64,000 bases of DNA from Akkermansia muciniphila (GCA_945888375.1 CAMCZZ010000010.1:1-64000); one strand, 5' to 3'; shown: positions 1 to 9,440, counted from the first letter of the stretch. Notes: generated by a model not told the origin, from the letters alone. A program made the numbers and translations.

Positions 1-50
1 GGCGCGGGCGACTTCGTATTTCACTTTTATAAGTAACCGTCATCCCCAGC

Positions 51-2738
51 ATGAGCCTCCCGAATCCGTTTAATACCCTCCGGCAGTTCCAAGCCAACGG
101 CGCCACCCACGCCTTTTACTCGCTTCCTGCGCTGGAGGAGTCCGGGTTCCGGGTCTCGCGTTTGCCGGTCTCCATCCGCCTGGTGCTCGAGTCCCTGCTG
201 CGCAACTGCGACGGCAAACGCGTGGCCGAGCCGGCCATCCGCGATCTCGCCGGCTGGCAGGCCAAGGCGGAGCGCACCGAGGAGATCCCCTTCGTGGTCG
301 CGCGCATCGTGCTGCAGGACTTCACGGGAGTGCCCCTTTTGGTCGATCTCGCCGCGATGCGCTCGGCCGTCACCAAGCTGGGCAAGAACCCGAAGATCAT
401 CGAGCCGCTCGTGCCGGTGGACCTCGTGGTCGATCACTCGGTGCAGGTGGATTTCGCCGGCTCGGCCGACGCCCTCGCCAAGAACCTCGAGCTCGAATTC
501 AGCCGCAATCGCGAGCGTTACCAATTCCTCAAGTGGGGCATGCAGGCCTTTGACACCTTCAAGGTCGTCCCGCCCGGCATCGGTATCGTTCACCAGGTGA
601 ATCTGGAGTATCTCGCCAAGGGCGTGCTGAAGGACGGCAACGGGGTTTATTATCCTGACACCCTCGTCGGCACCGATTCGCACACCACGATGATCAACGG
701 CATCGGCATCGTCGGCTGGGGCGTAGGCGGCATCGAGGCCGAGGCCGGCATGCTGGGCCAACCGGTGTATTTCCTGACGCCCGACGTTGTCGGCGTGCAC
801 CTCACCGGCGCACTCCGCGAGGGCGTGACCGCCACCGATCTCGCGCTCACCTTGACCCAGCTCCTCCGCAAGGCCAAGGTCGTGGGCAAGTTCGTCGAGT
901 TCTACGGCCCCGGCGCCGCCGCCCTGCCCGTGGTGGACCGTGCGACCATCGCCAACATGGCCCCGGAATACGGCGCGACCATGGGCTTTTTCCCCATCGA
1001 CGGCGAGTCCTCCGCCTACCTGCGCGCCACCGGTCGGGCGGACGCCGACGTGGCGGTTTACGAGGCTTACTACAAGGCCCAGAACCTCTGGGGTATTCCC
1101 GAAAAAGGCCAAATCGATTACTCCACCGAGCTCTCGCTCGACCTCGCCACCGTCGTGCCCTCGGTCGCCGGCCCCAAGCGCCCGCAGGACCGCATCGAAC
1201 TCGACGCGCTCAAGCAGGAGTTCACCACCGCCTTCTCCAAGCCCGTCACGGAAAACGGCTTTGGCAAAAACGCCGCCGACTTCGCCGCCGTCACGGCTGA
1301 GGTCCACGGCCACCAGGTCGGCCACGGCAGCGTGCTGATCGCCGCGATCACGAGCTGCACCAACACTTCCAACCCCTCGGTCATGCTCGCCGCCGGCCTG
1401 CTCGCGAAGAAGGCCGTGGCGAAGGGCCTCAAGGTCAATCCGCTGGTCAAATCTTCCCTCGCCCCCGGCTCGCGCGTCGTCACCGACTACCTGGAAAAGA
1501 CCGGCCTCGCGCCCTACCTCGACCAACTCGGTTTCCAGACCGTCGGCTACGGTTGCACCACCTGTATCGGCAACTCCGGCCCGCTCGATCCCGCCATCGA
1601 GGAGGCCGTGGTGAAGAACGACCTCGTCGCCGCTTCCGTGCTCTCCGGCAACCGCAACTTCGAGGCCCGCGTGCACCAGAACATCAAGAGCAACTTCCTG
1701 ATGTCGCCCCCGCTGGTCGTCGCCTTCGCCCTCGCCGGCCGGGTGGACATCAACCTCGCCGCCGAGCCGATCGGCAACGGCTCCGATGGCGCCCCGGTTT
1801 TCCTGAAGGATATCTGGCCCACGCTCCAGGAGGTCCGCGACCAGTTGCAGGCCGCGCTGAAGCCGGAGGTTTTCCGCCGCCTCTACACCGACTTCGCCGC
1901 GCAGAACCCGAAGTGGAATGAGATCCCGTCCACCGCGGGCAATGTTTACGCCTTCGACGCCGCCTCGACCTACATCCAAGAGCCGCCCTTCTTCACCGAC
2001 TTCGCCCTCACCCCCGGCGCCATCCAGCCCATCACCGGCGCGAAGGCCCTCGGCATCTTCGGCGACTCGGTGACGACCGATCACATCTCCCCCGCCGGCG
2101 CCATCAAGAAGAGCTCCCCCGCAGGCAAATACCTGCTGGAAAACGGCGTGGCTTTCGAGGACTTCAACTCCTACGGCAGCCGCCGCGGCAACGACCGCGT
2201 GATGACCCGCGGCACCTTCGCCAACGTCCGCATCAAGAACCTCATGCTCGGCGGCGAGGAGGGCGGCAACACCCTCGGCGCGGACGGCGTGAAGACGTCC
2301 ATCTACGACGCCTCCATGGCCTACCAGAAGGCCGGCGTGCCCCTCATCATCCTCGCCGGCCAGGAATACGGCACCGGCTCGTCCCGCGACTGGGCCGCCA
2401 AGGGCACCAACCTGCTCGGCGTTAAGGTCGTGGTCGCGCAGTCCTTCGAGCGCATCCACCGCTCCAACCTCGTCGGCATGGGCGTGCTCCCGCTCCAGTT
2501 CAAGGACGGCGTCACCGCCCAGACCCTCAAGCTCGTCGGCACCGAGACCTACGATGTCATCGGCCTGGACGCCTCGATCAAGCCGCAGCAAGACCTCGTT
2601 CTCCGCATCACCCGCCAGGATGGTGCGGTGGAAAACGTGTCCGTGCGCTGCCGCATCGATACGCCCATCGAGATCGATTATTACCAGCACGGCGGCATTT
2701 TGCCCTACGTGCTCCGCCAGATTATTGCCCAAAACTGA
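51..2738 (+). CDS. acnA: Aconitate hydratase AcnA
   Basis: Converts citrate to isocitrate via cis-aconitate in the cytosolic TCA cycle. The 895-residue length is typical of the AcnA/IRP1 type. The three [4Fe-4S] ligands are visible as Cys436 in [11 protein letters not shown] and Cys502 and Cys505 in [14 protein letters not shown]. The C-terminal swivel domain carries the substrate-binding [10 protein letters not shown] segment near residue 780. The ATG at 51 sits close to the window edge, and a TATAAG hexamer at 28-33 could be a -10 box, but its -35 region is not convincing. The next gene starts 105 bases downstream in the same direction. A 901-codon open frame on the opposite strand is a composition shadow. 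The identification is firm. Confidence 0.97.
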   Translation: MSLPNPFNTLRQFQANGATHAFYSLPALEESGFRVSRLPVSIRLVLESLLRNCDGKRVAEPAIRDLAGWQAKAERTEEIPFVVARIVLQDFTGVPLLVDLAAMRSAVTKLGKNPKIIEPLVPVDLVVDHSVQVDFAGSADALAKNLELEFSRNRERYQFLKWGMQAFDTFKVVPPGIGIVHQVNLEYLAKGVLKDGNGVYYPDTLVGTDSHTTMINGIGIVGWGVGGIEAEAGMLGQPVYFLTPDVVGVHLTGALREGVTATDLALTLTQLLRKAKVVGKFVEFYGPGAAALPVVDRATIANMAPEYGATMGFFPIDGESSAYLRATGRADADVAVYEAYYKAQNLWGIPEKGQIDYSTELSLDLATVVPSVAGPKRPQDRIELDALKQEFTTAFSKPVTENGFGKNAADFAAVTAEVHGHQVGHGSVLIAAITSCTNTSNPSVMLAAGLLAKKAVAKGLKVNPLVKSSLAPGSRVVTDYLEKTGLAPYLDQLGFQTVGYGCTTCIGNSGPLDPAIEEAVVKNDLVAASVLSGNRNFEARVHQNIKSNFLMSPPLVVAFALAGRVDINLAAEPIGNGSDGAPVFLKDIWPTLQEVRDQLQAALKPEVFRRLYTDFAAQNPKWNEIPSTAGNVYAFDAASTYIQEPPFFTDFALTPGAIQPITGAKALGIFGDSVTTDHISPAGAIKKSSPAGKYLLENGVAFEDFNSYGSRRGNDRVMTRGTFANVRIKNLMLGGEEGGNTLGADGVKTSIYDASMAYQKAGVPLIILAGQEYGTGSSRDWAAKGTNLLGVKVVVAQSFERIHRSNLVGMGVLPLQFKDGVTAQTLKLVGTETYDVIGLDASIKPQQDLVLRITRQDGAVENVSVRCRIDTPIEIDYYQHGGILPYVLRQIIAQN

Positions 2739-2843
2739 TTCCCCGCCCTCTGCGCCCTACACCAAACCTTCCCCCGGTCGGCGTCCGCCCCGCTTGCGGC
2801 GCCGGCCCGGGGGCTGGTTTTCCGCCCGCTCCTCCTGTTCGCC

Positions 2844-3365
2844 ATGCCTGATCTTGTCCCTTCCGCCTTTCTCGTCGATGCCGCCTGTGATCCGGTGATG
2901 ATCCGCGTCGAGGGCCGGGCCTCATTCCAGAACAGCGCCAGCCTGCGGGATTTCATGGCCGAGATGCGCCGCCAGAGCCGCATCCGCTACGTCATGGATT
3001 TCAAAACCTGCACGAGCATGGACAGCACTTTTCTCGGCGTGCTCGCCGGAGTCGCCCTCGACCTCCGCAAGGTCGTCGGCGGCAGCCTGGTGCTTTGCCG
3101 GGTCGGCGAACGTAATCTGGAGCTCATTCAGAATCTCGGCCTGCATCGTTTGCTCACCGTCGATGCCGAATCCTGCCTGCCCTGCGCGGAGAAACTCGCC
3201 GCCGCCGCCCCCGTCGCGCTCGCGCCCCAGGGTAAGCTCAACGAACTGGAAAACGCCCGCCTCGTCCTCGCCGCGCATGAAAACCTCATCGCCGCCGACG
3301 AGGCCAATCGCGCCAAGTTCCAGGACGTGTTGGCTTTCCTCAAGGGCCGCGTCGAGCAGGGCTAA
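2844..3365 (+). CDS. STAS-domain protein (anti-sigma factor antagonist-like)
   Basis: A 173-residue soluble protein whose first 110 residues form a STAS domain of the SpoIIAA/RsbV kind. In that family the protein binds an anti-sigma factor or switch kinase and is controlled by phosphorylation of a conserved serine. The expected site is visible as Ser61 in SMDSTFLGVLAG. The C-terminal 60 residues are alanine- and glutamate-rich and probably helical, and they go beyond a minimal STAS domain. No anti-sigma kinase, phosphatase or sigma factor lies beside it, so its partner is unknown. The ATG at 2844 was chosen because the domain begins just after it. Confidence 0.8.
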   Translation: MPDLVPSAFLVDAACDPVMIRVEGRASFQNSASLRDFMAEMRRQSRIRYVMDFKTCTSMDSTFLGVLAGVALDLRKVVGGSLVLCRVGERNLELIQNLGLHRLLTVDAESCLPCAEKLAAAAPVALAPQGKLNELENARLVLAAHENLIAADEANRAKFQDVLAFLKGRVEQG

Positions 3366-3449
3366 CCGCTGGCGACCGCTGCGCCTGGCCCGAGCGGTCT
3401 TGAAAACCCGTTTGCCTCCGGCGTCGTAGTGGCGTCCCTTCCTGTCTTC

Positions 3450-4706
3450 ATGAGTTCCGTTGCCGTGCCCCCCGCTCCCGCCGTCAATCCGTCCACCGCC
3501 TCCCTCGCACCCGAGTCGCTGCCCGACGCCGCCGGTCGCTTCGGCGCTTTCGGCGGATGCTACGTGCCGGAGACGCTCATGACCGCGTTGCAGGAAATCA
3601 CCGCCGTTTACGAGGCGGCGCGCCACGACCCCGCCTACGTCGCGGAGCTCGACCGCCATCTCAAGGAGTTTGCCGGCCGCCCCACCGAGCTCTACTTTGC
3701 CGAGCGCCTCACCGCCCACTGCGGCGGCGCGAAGATTTATTTTAAACGCGAGGACCTGCTCCACACCGGCGCGCACAAGATCAACAACGCCCTCGGCCAG
3801 GTGTTGCTGGCCAAGCGCATGGGCAAGCCCCGCATCATCGCCGAGACCGGGGCCGGCCAGCACGGTGTCGCCACCGCCGCGGTGTGTGCGAAATTCGGCT
3901 TAAAGTGCCGCATTTACATGGGCGCCGTGGATATGGAGCGGCAGGCGTTGAACGTCTTCCGCATGCGCCTGATGGGCGCCGAGGTCGTCGGCGTGGAGGC
4001 CGGCCAGAAAACCCTCAAGGACGCGGTCAACGAGGCCATGCGCGATTGGGTGACCAATGTGCGCGACACCCACTACATCCTCGGCTCTGCGCTCGGGGCC
4101 CATCCCTACCCGATGATGGTGCGCGATTTTCACCGCGTGATTGGCAAGGAGGCGCGGGCCCAGCTCCTCGAGCGCGAGGGCCGCCTGCCCGACGAGGTGA
4201 TCGCGTGCGTCGGGGGCGGCTCCAACGCCATGGGTGTTTTCTTCGACTTTCTGAAAGATGAGTCGGTGCGTCTGGTTGGGGTCGAGGCGGGCGGCCACGG
4301 CATCCGGCAGGGCGAGCACGCGGCGCGTTTCGAGGGCGGCAAGCTCGGGGTGCTCCAAGGCAGCAAGACCTACATCCTGCAAAATCCGGACGGCCAGATC
4401 GAGCTGACCCACTCTGTTTCGGCCGGGCTCGACTACGCCGCCATCGGCCCCGAGCACGCCTACTACCGTGATACCGGCCGCATCCGCTACGCCTACGCCT
4501 GCGACGAGGAGGTGATGGAGACCTTCCAGCTGTGCTCGCGCCTCGAGGGCATCATCCCCGCTCTCGAGAGCACCCACGCCATCGTCGAGGGGCTCAAACG
4601 CGCCCCCCGGATGGGCAAAGACGAAATCCTCCTGATCAATCTCAGCGGTCGCGGGGACAAGGACGTCAACCAGGTCGCGAAATTGTTGGGCGTGAAACTT
4701 TTTTAG
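3450..4706 (+). CDS. trpB: Tryptophan synthase beta chain
   Basis: A PLP enzyme that joins indole and L-serine to give tryptophan. From the ATG at 3450 it has 418 residues; a GTG at 3429 would add seven. The PLP lysine is Lys110 in [13 protein letters not shown]. The phosphate-binding glycine loop reads [10 protein letters not shown] and the C-terminal part contains [11 protein letters not shown]. These match the TrpB1 class that pairs with TrpA. No trpA or other trp gene is present nearby, so the pathway is scattered in this genome. A proline/alanine-rich N-terminal extension of about 25 residues precedes the conserved [14 protein letters not shown] start of the fold. Confidence 0.97.
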   Translation: MSSVAVPPAPAVNPSTASLAPESLPDAAGRFGAFGGCYVPETLMTALQEITAVYEAARHDPAYVAELDRHLKEFAGRPTELYFAERLTAHCGGAKIYFKREDLLHTGAHKINNALGQVLLAKRMGKPRIIAETGAGQHGVATAAVCAKFGLKCRIYMGAVDMERQALNVFRMRLMGAEVVGVEAGQKTLKDAVNEAMRDWVTNVRDTHYILGSALGAHPYPMMVRDFHRVIGKEARAQLLEREGRLPDEVIACVGGGSNAMGVFFDFLKDESVRLVGVEAGGHGIRQGEHAARFEGGKLGVLQGSKTYILQNPDGQIELTHSVSAGLDYAAIGPEHAYYRDTGRIRYAYACDEEVMETFQLCSRLEGIIPALESTHAIVEGLKRAPRMGKDEILLINLSGRGDKDVNQVAKLLGVKLF

Positions 4707-4713
4707 CCCGTCC

Positions 4714-5580
4714 ATGAAGAGCATGACCGGATACGGCCTGGCCCACGGGGAAGTCGCGGGCGCGGGGTTCTCCGTGCAGGTGAACGCGGTGAACCGCAAG
4801 GCGCTCGAGGTGAAGGTGAGCCTGCCCTCGGCCTGGGCGGAAGGCGAAGCAGCGGTCCTCGAGTCGGTTAAAAAAATCGCGCTGCGCGGGACCGTTCAGG
4901 TGAGGGTGGAGCTGGCGGCGGGCGCGGGGGGCGCGGATTTTGATGCGGCGGCTGCGGCCGCCTGGCTGGACCGGCTGGGAGCGTTTGCTACTCAGCGCGG
5001 ACTGGCTTTTGAACCGACACCGGAGGCCCTGGCGCAGGTCGCGCTGCAATTTCGTTCCCGGCAGGAGCCGCCCGCCTTTGAGCTGGCCCGTCCCGTCCTG
5101 GCGGCGGCGCTCGATCAGGCGCTGGGCGCCTTTGCCGCCATGCGCGCCGCCGAGGGCGCGACGCTCCGGGAGGATTTCGAGGCGCGCCTCACCTTGCTGG
5201 CCGGGCACATCGAGGCCATCGCGGCCCGCGCCCCGAGCGTGGTCGTCGCGGCCCGCGAGGCGTTGCTCAAGCGGCTGCGCGAGGCGGGGCTGGAGCTGCG
5301 CGTCGATGACGAGCGCGTGCTCAAAGAGGTGGCCCTTTTTGCCGACCGTTGCGATATCGCCGAGGAGCTGACCCGTTTTCGCAGCCACCATGCGCAGCTC
5401 AAAAAACTCTTTGCCGCCGAGGGCGAGATTGGGCGCAAGGCCGAGTTCATTCTTCAAGAAATGGGCCGCGAGGTGAATACCACCGGGGCCAAGGCCAACG
5501 ACTATGAGATCGCCCGCCTCGTCATCGAGCTGAAGAACGAGCTCGAACGCGTCAAAGAGCAGATTGCCAATGTCGAATGA
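4714..5580 (+). CDS. YicC family protein (putative endoribonuclease)
   Basis: A 288-residue protein with both YicC regions: the N-terminal signature MKSMTGYG followed by NAVNRKALEV, and the C-terminal DUF1732 region (about residues 200-288) with EVALFADRCDIAEELTRF and EMGREVNTTGAKAND. Members of the family have been linked to RNA cleavage and stationary-phase survival. Nothing here shows the substrate. It starts 7 bases after trpB. Its stop codon overlaps the next start as ATGA, so it is probably cotranscribed with the YdbH-like gene. Family assignment is firm; the exact function is less so. Confidence 0.9.
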   Translation: MKSMTGYGLAHGEVAGAGFSVQVNAVNRKALEVKVSLPSAWAEGEAAVLESVKKIALRGTVQVRVELAAGAGGADFDAAAAAAWLDRLGAFATQRGLAFEPTPEALAQVALQFRSRQEPPAFELARPVLAAALDQALGAFAAMRAAEGATLREDFEARLTLLAGHIEAIAARAPSVVVAAREALLKRLREAGLELRVDDERVLKEVALFADRCDIAEELTRFRSHHAQLKKLFAAEGEIGRKAEFILQEMGREVNTTGAKANDYEIARLVIELKNELERVKEQIANVE

Positions 5581-6839
5581 CCGCGTGTTTCCGGCGTCCG
5601 GGTTGGGGACTGGCGTGGCTCGTCATCACGCTGGCGCCCGCCGCCGTTAGCGCCGCCGCCGGTGCACCGGCCGGGGCTTCGCTGGCGGCGCGGGTGCAGG
5701 GTGCTTTGGGGGGAGAGGTGCAGGTCGCGGCCCTGCCGGGGCTCGGCCTCCGCTGGCATTTGGACGCCGGGGCCGCCGGGCCGGGCCTCGGGCTGAGGGC
5801 GGAGGCCGCCGGGGTGCGTCTGCGGGTGGAGGCGGAGCCGGCTCCAGCGGGGGAGTGGCGCTGGCGGATCGCCGAGGGCGCGGTGGATTTGCCCGCCTTT
5901 TGGCCGGTGCTTAAAGCCAAGTTGGGGCCGCCTGCGGGCGATTGGCTGGTCGGCGGCCAACTGGTGCTCAGCGGCAGTGGCGTTTGGTCCCCGACGGGCG
6001 GTCCTGGGGGCTCCGTTCAGCTGGCGTGGCGCGAGGGCTGGGCGCGCTCCGCTGAACTGGGGGTCGAGTTGAGTGGCATCGAGGCGGCTTTGGCCAGCGA
6101 TGCCTTGGCGACCGGCGTGCTGCCGCCCGGCCAGAGTCTGCGGGTGGCGCGCCTGACGGCTGGCGCGGTCACGGCGGAGCGGCTCGAGTTTCGTTTTGGT
6201 CTCACCGCAGCGCGCGTGCTGGAGCTGGCCTGGGCGGAGTTGGACGTGCTGGGGGGCAAGGCCAGGCTCAAACCGCTGGCCCTCCCGCTCAACGCCACGC
6301 AGGTCAAGGCCGGCGTGGAGATCGAAGGGCTGGCCCTTTCCGAGCTGGCCGGGTTGATGCCGACCGCGGTGTCGGCCGCGCGGGGCAAGCTGAACGGCCG
6401 GGTGCAACTGCTTTGGGATGGCGCGGCGGGGCTGCGTATCAACGAGGGTAGTCTGGCCATCGTCCGCTCCGATGAGGCGGTGTTGAGTCTCGCCCCGACG
6501 CCGGGGTTTTTGACCGGCAACCTGCCGGCGCGTTTTTTCTGGTTGCCGAGCTGGCTGGGGCCGCTGGCGCGCTGGACCGCCCCGGAAAACCCCGCCTACG
6601 CTCCGCTGCAGGAGATCGAGCTGGGCCGCACCGGTCTGCGGATCGAGACGCTGGTGGTGAATTTTTACCCGGAAACAGCCGAGGGTGAACGCACCGCCAC
6701 CTTGCGACTCCTGGCCCGACCGGTGGGGGTGGATTTGATCGAGCAAGTTTCCATCGAGGTAAATCTCGCGGGCGCCCTGGCCCGCGTGCTTGAGCTGGGT
6801 CTGGACGAGCGGGTGAAACTCCGTTTCCGCCCCGAATAG
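5577..6839 (+). CDS. YdbH-like intermembrane lipid-transport protein (short form)
   Basis: A 420-residue exported protein. The first 30 residues are a hydrophobic signal or anchor ending in an alanine-rich stretch. The rest is a repetitive, beta-rich, leucine/alanine/glycine sequence like AsmA-type proteins. The part around residues 240-330 (LNATQVKAGVEIEGLALSEL, then LNGRVQLLWDG and GSLAIVRSDEAVLSL) resembles the C-terminal region of E. coli YdbH. In E. coli, YdbH bridges inner and outer membranes with TamB and YhdP and works with the lipoprotein YnbE and the periplasmic YdbL. Genes matching YnbE and YdbL follow directly, which is the main support. It is about half the length of E. coli YdbH, so it is either truncated or a compact family version. 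Confidence 0.7.
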   Translation: MTACFRRPGWGLAWLVITLAPAAVSAAAGAPAGASLAARVQGALGGEVQVAALPGLGLRWHLDAGAAGPGLGLRAEAAGVRLRVEAEPAPAGEWRWRIAEGAVDLPAFWPVLKAKLGPPAGDWLVGGQLVLSGSGVWSPTGGPGGSVQLAWREGWARSAELGVELSGIEAALASDALATGVLPPGQSLRVARLTAGAVTAERLEFRFGLTAARVLELAWAELDVLGGKARLKPLALPLNATQVKAGVEIEGLALSELAGLMPTAVSAARGKLNGRVQLLWDGAAGLRINEGSLAIVRSDEAVLSLAPTPGFLTGNLPARFFWLPSWLGPLARWTAPENPAYAPLQEIELGRTGLRIETLVVNFYPETAEGERTATLRLLARPVGVDLIEQVSIEVNLAGALARVLELGLDERVKLRFRPE

Positions 6840-6859
6840 CCGGGCGCGGGAAACTTTAT

Positions 6860-6893
6860 TTGCACGGCCCGGTCCCAAAGCTAGTCTCTGTCT
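6860..6893 (+). promoter_or_regulatory. Possible promoter before the YnbE-like gene
   Basis: TTGCAC (6860-6865) and TAGTCT (6882-6887) are separated by 16 bases and lie just upstream of the ATG at 6894. This fits a weak sigma-70-type promoter and would let the two small genes be expressed apart from yicC-ydbH. Only the spacing and the -35 match support it. Confidence 0.25.
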
Positions 6894-7067
6894 ATGTTTC
6901 CCCGCCTTTACCTTTTGCTGCCCCTAGCCTTGGCCGGGTGTGTCCACGTGAAAATGGACCCGATCCAAGTCCATGCGATCGTCGATGTGAACGTGAAGGT
7001 GGATCAGGCCCTCACCGACTTCTTCGGCGATCTCGACTCCAAGTCCAAGACGATCAAACCCCTCTAA
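6894..7067 (+). CDS. YnbE-like small outer-membrane lipoprotein
   Basis: A 57-residue reading frame, too short for most gene finders. It starts with a lipoprotein signal: MFPRLYLLLPLALAGC, with a lipobox LALAGC and the acylated Cys at position 16. The mature part contains DPIQVHAIVDVNVKVDQ, which follows the pattern of YnbE (a short segment of alternating hydrophobic residues with NVK near its centre). YnbE is the outer-membrane partner of YdbH in E. coli, thought to extend the YdbH beta-sheet across the periplasm. The position between a YdbH-like and a YdbL-like gene makes the call convincing despite the short length. The stop lies 11 bases before the next start. Confidence 0.78.
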   Translation: MFPRLYLLLPLALAGCVHVKMDPIQVHAIVDVNVKVDQALTDFFGDLDSKSKTIKPL

Positions 7068-7078
7068 CCACCCCTTTT

Positions 7079-7453
7079 ATGAAGACTTTTTTTGCCCGTC
7101 TCTGCTGCTTGCTGGCCCTCGGTTTTATGGTGGCGCCGCTGGGCCGCGCCCAGGACCTCGGTGCCATCAAGCAACGCATGGAGGCCCGTATCGCCACCCT
7201 CGACGCCTTGAAGTCAGCCGGCGCGGTGGGCGAGACCAATGCGGGGCTCGTCGAGGTGCGCGCCGCCCAGGGCGAGGCGGCTGCGGTGGTCGCGGCGGAG
7301 AACGCCGACCGCCTCGCCGTTTACGAAGTCATCGCCCGCAAGACCGGCTCCACGGTCGCCAAGGTCGGCGGCGCTCGCGCCAAACAGATCGCCGCCGGGA
7401 GCAAGGCCGGCGTCTGGGTGCAGCAGGAAGATGGCGCCTGGGCTAGGAAATAA
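7079..7453 (+). CDS. YdbL family periplasmic protein (DUF1318)
   Basis: A 124-residue protein with a Sec signal peptide (about residues 1-24, ending GRAQ). The mature domain matches E. coli YdbL in order: LKSAGAVGETNAGLVE, a middle helix ENADRLAVYEVIARKTG, and the ending GVWVQQEDGAWARK, which parallels YdbL's end (KPGEYVQGINGKWVRK). In E. coli, YdbL is a periplasmic factor acting with YdbH and YnbE. It is the last gene of the rightward group and converges on the leftward cyclotransferase gene 39 bases away. Confidence 0.85.
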   Translation: MKTFFARLCCLLALGFMVAPLGRAQDLGAIKQRMEARIATLDALKSAGAVGETNAGLVEVRAAQGEAAAVVAAENADRLAVYEVIARKTGSTVAKVGGARAKQIAAGSKAGVWVQQEDGAWARK

Positions 7454-7492
7454 CCCGCCGGACGCCGTAGGGCGCGGGTGGCCGGGGAGGCG

Positions 7493-7882
7493 TCAGACCG
7501 CCCAAACCGCGCCCAGCCGGGCCCGGTCCGGCACCGGCCTGAGGTAACGGTAGAAGTGAACGCTCGGGTTCAAGCCGTCATGCGGCGGGGCCAGCGGTGC
7601 GGGTTCCCGCGCGTAGAGCCCTTCTTCGACGCCCTCCAGGATATCCAGGCGGCGGAGACACGCGGCCTCCACCGCCCAGATTTCCCCCGCGACGCCCTCC
7701 GCCGCCGCGGGCTCGGCGACCAGACCGGGGTAGCCGCCCAGCGAGTAAAGGGTGTAGCCCGCGACGGTGCGGGCCGTGCCGAGCAGGGTCTGGCCGGCGA
7801 GGTAATGGTGATTCGAACCCCCTTGTTTCAGGGTGCCGTAAACAAAAACCAGGGTGCGGTCGGCCGGGGCAGGCGGGTTCAT
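7493..7882 (-). CDS. Gamma-glutamylcyclotransferase family protein (AIG2/GGACT-like)
   Basis: A 129-residue protein with the family start FVYGTLKQGGSNHHYL and the downstream GEIWAVEAACLRRLDILEG segment, which supplies the acidic residue of the fold. Family members release 5-oxoproline from gamma-glutamyl amines or related compounds, but many bacterial members have unknown substrates. The start ATG at 7882 overlaps the stop of the PP2C gene by four bases (ATGA), so the two are translationally coupled. Longer upstream extension in this frame runs antisense to the phosphatase gene and was discarded. Confidence 0.82.
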   Translation of the reverse strand: MNPPAPADRTLVFVYGTLKQGGSNHHYLAGQTLLGTARTVAGYTLYSLGGYPGLVAEPAAAEGVAGEIWAVEAACLRRLDILEGVEEGLYAREPAPLAPPHDGLNPSVHFYRYLRPVPDRARLGAVWAV

Positions 7883-8763
7883 TCCGGCAAGGTATCCACG
7901 ACCGGCGCGGAGGGGACGGGCGGCAGAGGGACCGGCGGGGCGATCTCGAAGACCAGCGCGGTGAGGTTGTCGCGGCCGGAGTTTTCCAGGGCCTCCTCGA
8001 CGAGGCGGAAGGCGGGCGGTTGGTGCAAGCGGGCGTCTTCGGGCGCGGTGATGAGGTCGGCGATGCGGTGATCCCAAAGGCCGTCAATGAGGCCATCGGA
8101 GCAGAGAAGAAAACGATCGCCGGCACGATGAGCCAGGGCGCCGATCTGCGGGTCCACAAATTGATGCCCGGCGCCGAGGACTTGTTGCAGGGCGTTTTTA
8201 CCCGGATGCTCGCGGGCTTCGCGTTCCGTGAGGCTACCTTGGCGGCGCAGCCAGCCGACTTGGTTATGATCGTGGCTGAGTTGCCGCAGGCCGCCCTCCC
8301 TGGGCAGGTAGTAGAGGCGGCTGTCGCCGATGTGGGCGAAATAGAGCCAGCGGGGGGTCAGCCAGCCGAGCGTGAGGGTGGCGCCCATCCCGTGGCACTC
8401 GGTGTAGCTGGAGCCCAGGCGCAGCAATTCCTCGTGGATGGCGAGGAAGAGCTCTTGCAGCACGTCGTGAAAACCGGATTCCAGGCCCGAGGCGGAGAGG
8501 CGGTAGGCGCGCGGCAGCAGGCGGGTGATTTTCTCGATGGCGATCCGGCTGGCAAATTCACCCGAACGGGCGCCGCCCATGCCGTCGCTCACCGCGAAGA
8601 CGAAGTCGCCCCCGCCCAGAGTGGCTTCGCCGGTCTTGCCGAGGTAGCGCACCTCGTGGCCGTCGAAATTTAGGGCGAGAAAGGCGTCCTCGTTGTTTTC
8701 CCGGACCTTTCCGCGGTGGGAGAGGCCGGACCAGTGGACGGCGGCGGGGGGCGTGTCGGGCAT
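7879..8763 (-). CDS. PP2C-family serine/threonine protein phosphatase
   Basis: A 294-residue soluble metal-dependent phosphatase. The metal-binding motifs are present: RENNEDAF (Asp26), VSDGMGGARSGE (Asp60, Gly61), LLCSDGLIDGLWDH and SGRDNLTALVF near the C-terminus. No membrane segment or sensor domain is attached, so it resembles Stp/PrpC-type phosphatases that reverse Hanks-type kinases. The start at MPDTPPAAVHWSG (ATG at 8763) fits the fold; an earlier GTG would add an unlikely arginine/proline tail. The gene lies 71 bases after a small kinase-like gene and overlaps the cyclotransferase gene. Confidence 0.92.
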   Translation of the reverse strand: MPDTPPAAVHWSGLSHRGKVRENNEDAFLALNFDGHEVRYLGKTGEATLGGGDFVFAVSDGMGGARSGEFASRIAIEKITRLLPRAYRLSASGLESGFHDVLQELFLAIHEELLRLGSSYTECHGMGATLTLGWLTPRWLYFAHIGDSRLYYLPREGGLRQLSHDHNQVGWLRRQGSLTEREAREHPGKNALQQVLGAGHQFVDPQIGALAHRAGDRFLLCSDGLIDGLWDHRIADLITAPEDARLHQPPAFRLVEEALENSGRDNLTALVFEIAPPVPLPPVPSAPVVDTLPE

Positions 8764-8834
8764 GATGGGGCAGGGAGCCGGGGGCCGGAGGCAGGGGATT
8801 CGGGGAGTGAGCGCAACCGAGCGCCGCTCGGGCG

Positions 8835-9263
8835 TCAATCGCCGCGCGGGCCGTCGGGCTCGGGCTGGACGAGTGCCGGGCCGGGCGGCACGGAGGGGTC
8901 CAGAATGGTCGCGAATTCAAAATCGATCAGGCAGAATGAACCTGCCTCGGTGGAGTAGGTGATGTTGCGGGCGTAGGGATCTTCGTGGCGCACCTGGTAG
9001 CGGGCTTCCAAGTCGGCATATAATTCGCGCACCCGGGTTTCAGCGATATGCTCGACGCGTTTGCCGCAGTTGGTGGTGACTAGGCGCAGCTCCTCCTCGT
9101 GGGCCTCCAGCACCCGGGGGACCACCGGGCAGGCGCGGGTTTCGAGGTAGCGCAGCACGCGCAACTCATTCTGAAAACGCTCCTTCGCTTGGTGCCCCCG
9201 GAAGGTTTTGTGCACCCGCCCGTCGTAGCCGATCCGCACCCAGGCGCGCCGCGTATCTTTCAT
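8835..9263 (-). CDS. Small protein-kinase-like protein (YrbL/LPS-kinase-like)
   Basis: About 142 residues from the ATG at 9263; an ATG at 9272 adds three. It looks like a cut-down kinase fold. A basic residue in GRVHKTFRGHQ may be the ATP-binding lysine. Then come NELRVLRYLE, a catalytic-loop-like HEDPYARNITY (H-x-D then N) and IDFEFA in place of the DFG motif. No glycine-rich loop is obvious and the protein is half the normal kinase size. It could act as a small-molecule kinase or be catalytically weak. Placement immediately before a PP2C phosphatase on the same strand suggests opposing activities, which is inference. Confidence 0.6.
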   Translation of the reverse strand: MKDTRRAWVRIGYDGRVHKTFRGHQAKERFQNELRVLRYLETRACPVVPRVLEAHEEELRLVTTNCGKRVEHIAETRVRELYADLEARYQVRHEDPYARNITYSTEAGSFCLIDFEFATILDPSVPPGPALVQPEPDGPRGD

Positions 9264-9417
9264 CTCCTGCATGAGCAAAATCGGCCAGCTTTCGGGGCAA
9301 AGCGCCAGCGGCAACTCGGTCACGAGTCCGTGACTGGACACTTTTGACCAGTGTAAAGGCGATAAAAGCCGCCCCTGTGTTCGCTCGGGAGCGAAAAATC
9401 GGCGCCGCAGAGGGCTT

Positions 9418-9440
9418 CCAGCAATTTTTTTCATTGCTGG
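9418..9440. promoter_or_regulatory. Palindrome overlapping the -24 element of the glutamine synthetase promoter
   Basis: A perfect 8-bp inverted repeat, CCAGCAAT (9418-9425) and ATTGCTGG (9433-9440), with a T-rich 7-base spacer. The right arm ends on the GG of the predicted -24 box. It could be a protein operator that would interfere with or position sigma-54 polymerase. It lacks a U-run after the stem on either strand, so it is not a terminator. Confidence 0.4.

Noticed and set aside
27-2732. A 901-codon open frame antisense to aconitase
   Set aside because: High-GC codon bias opens the complementary frame; the protein is Gly/Ala/Val/Asp-rich with no domain, and aconitase is complete on the other strand.
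9333-9352. ACTGG/CCAGT inverted repeat as an NtrC enhancer
   Set aside because: Only a 5-bp arm and no match to the known NtrC site; too weak to list as a feature.
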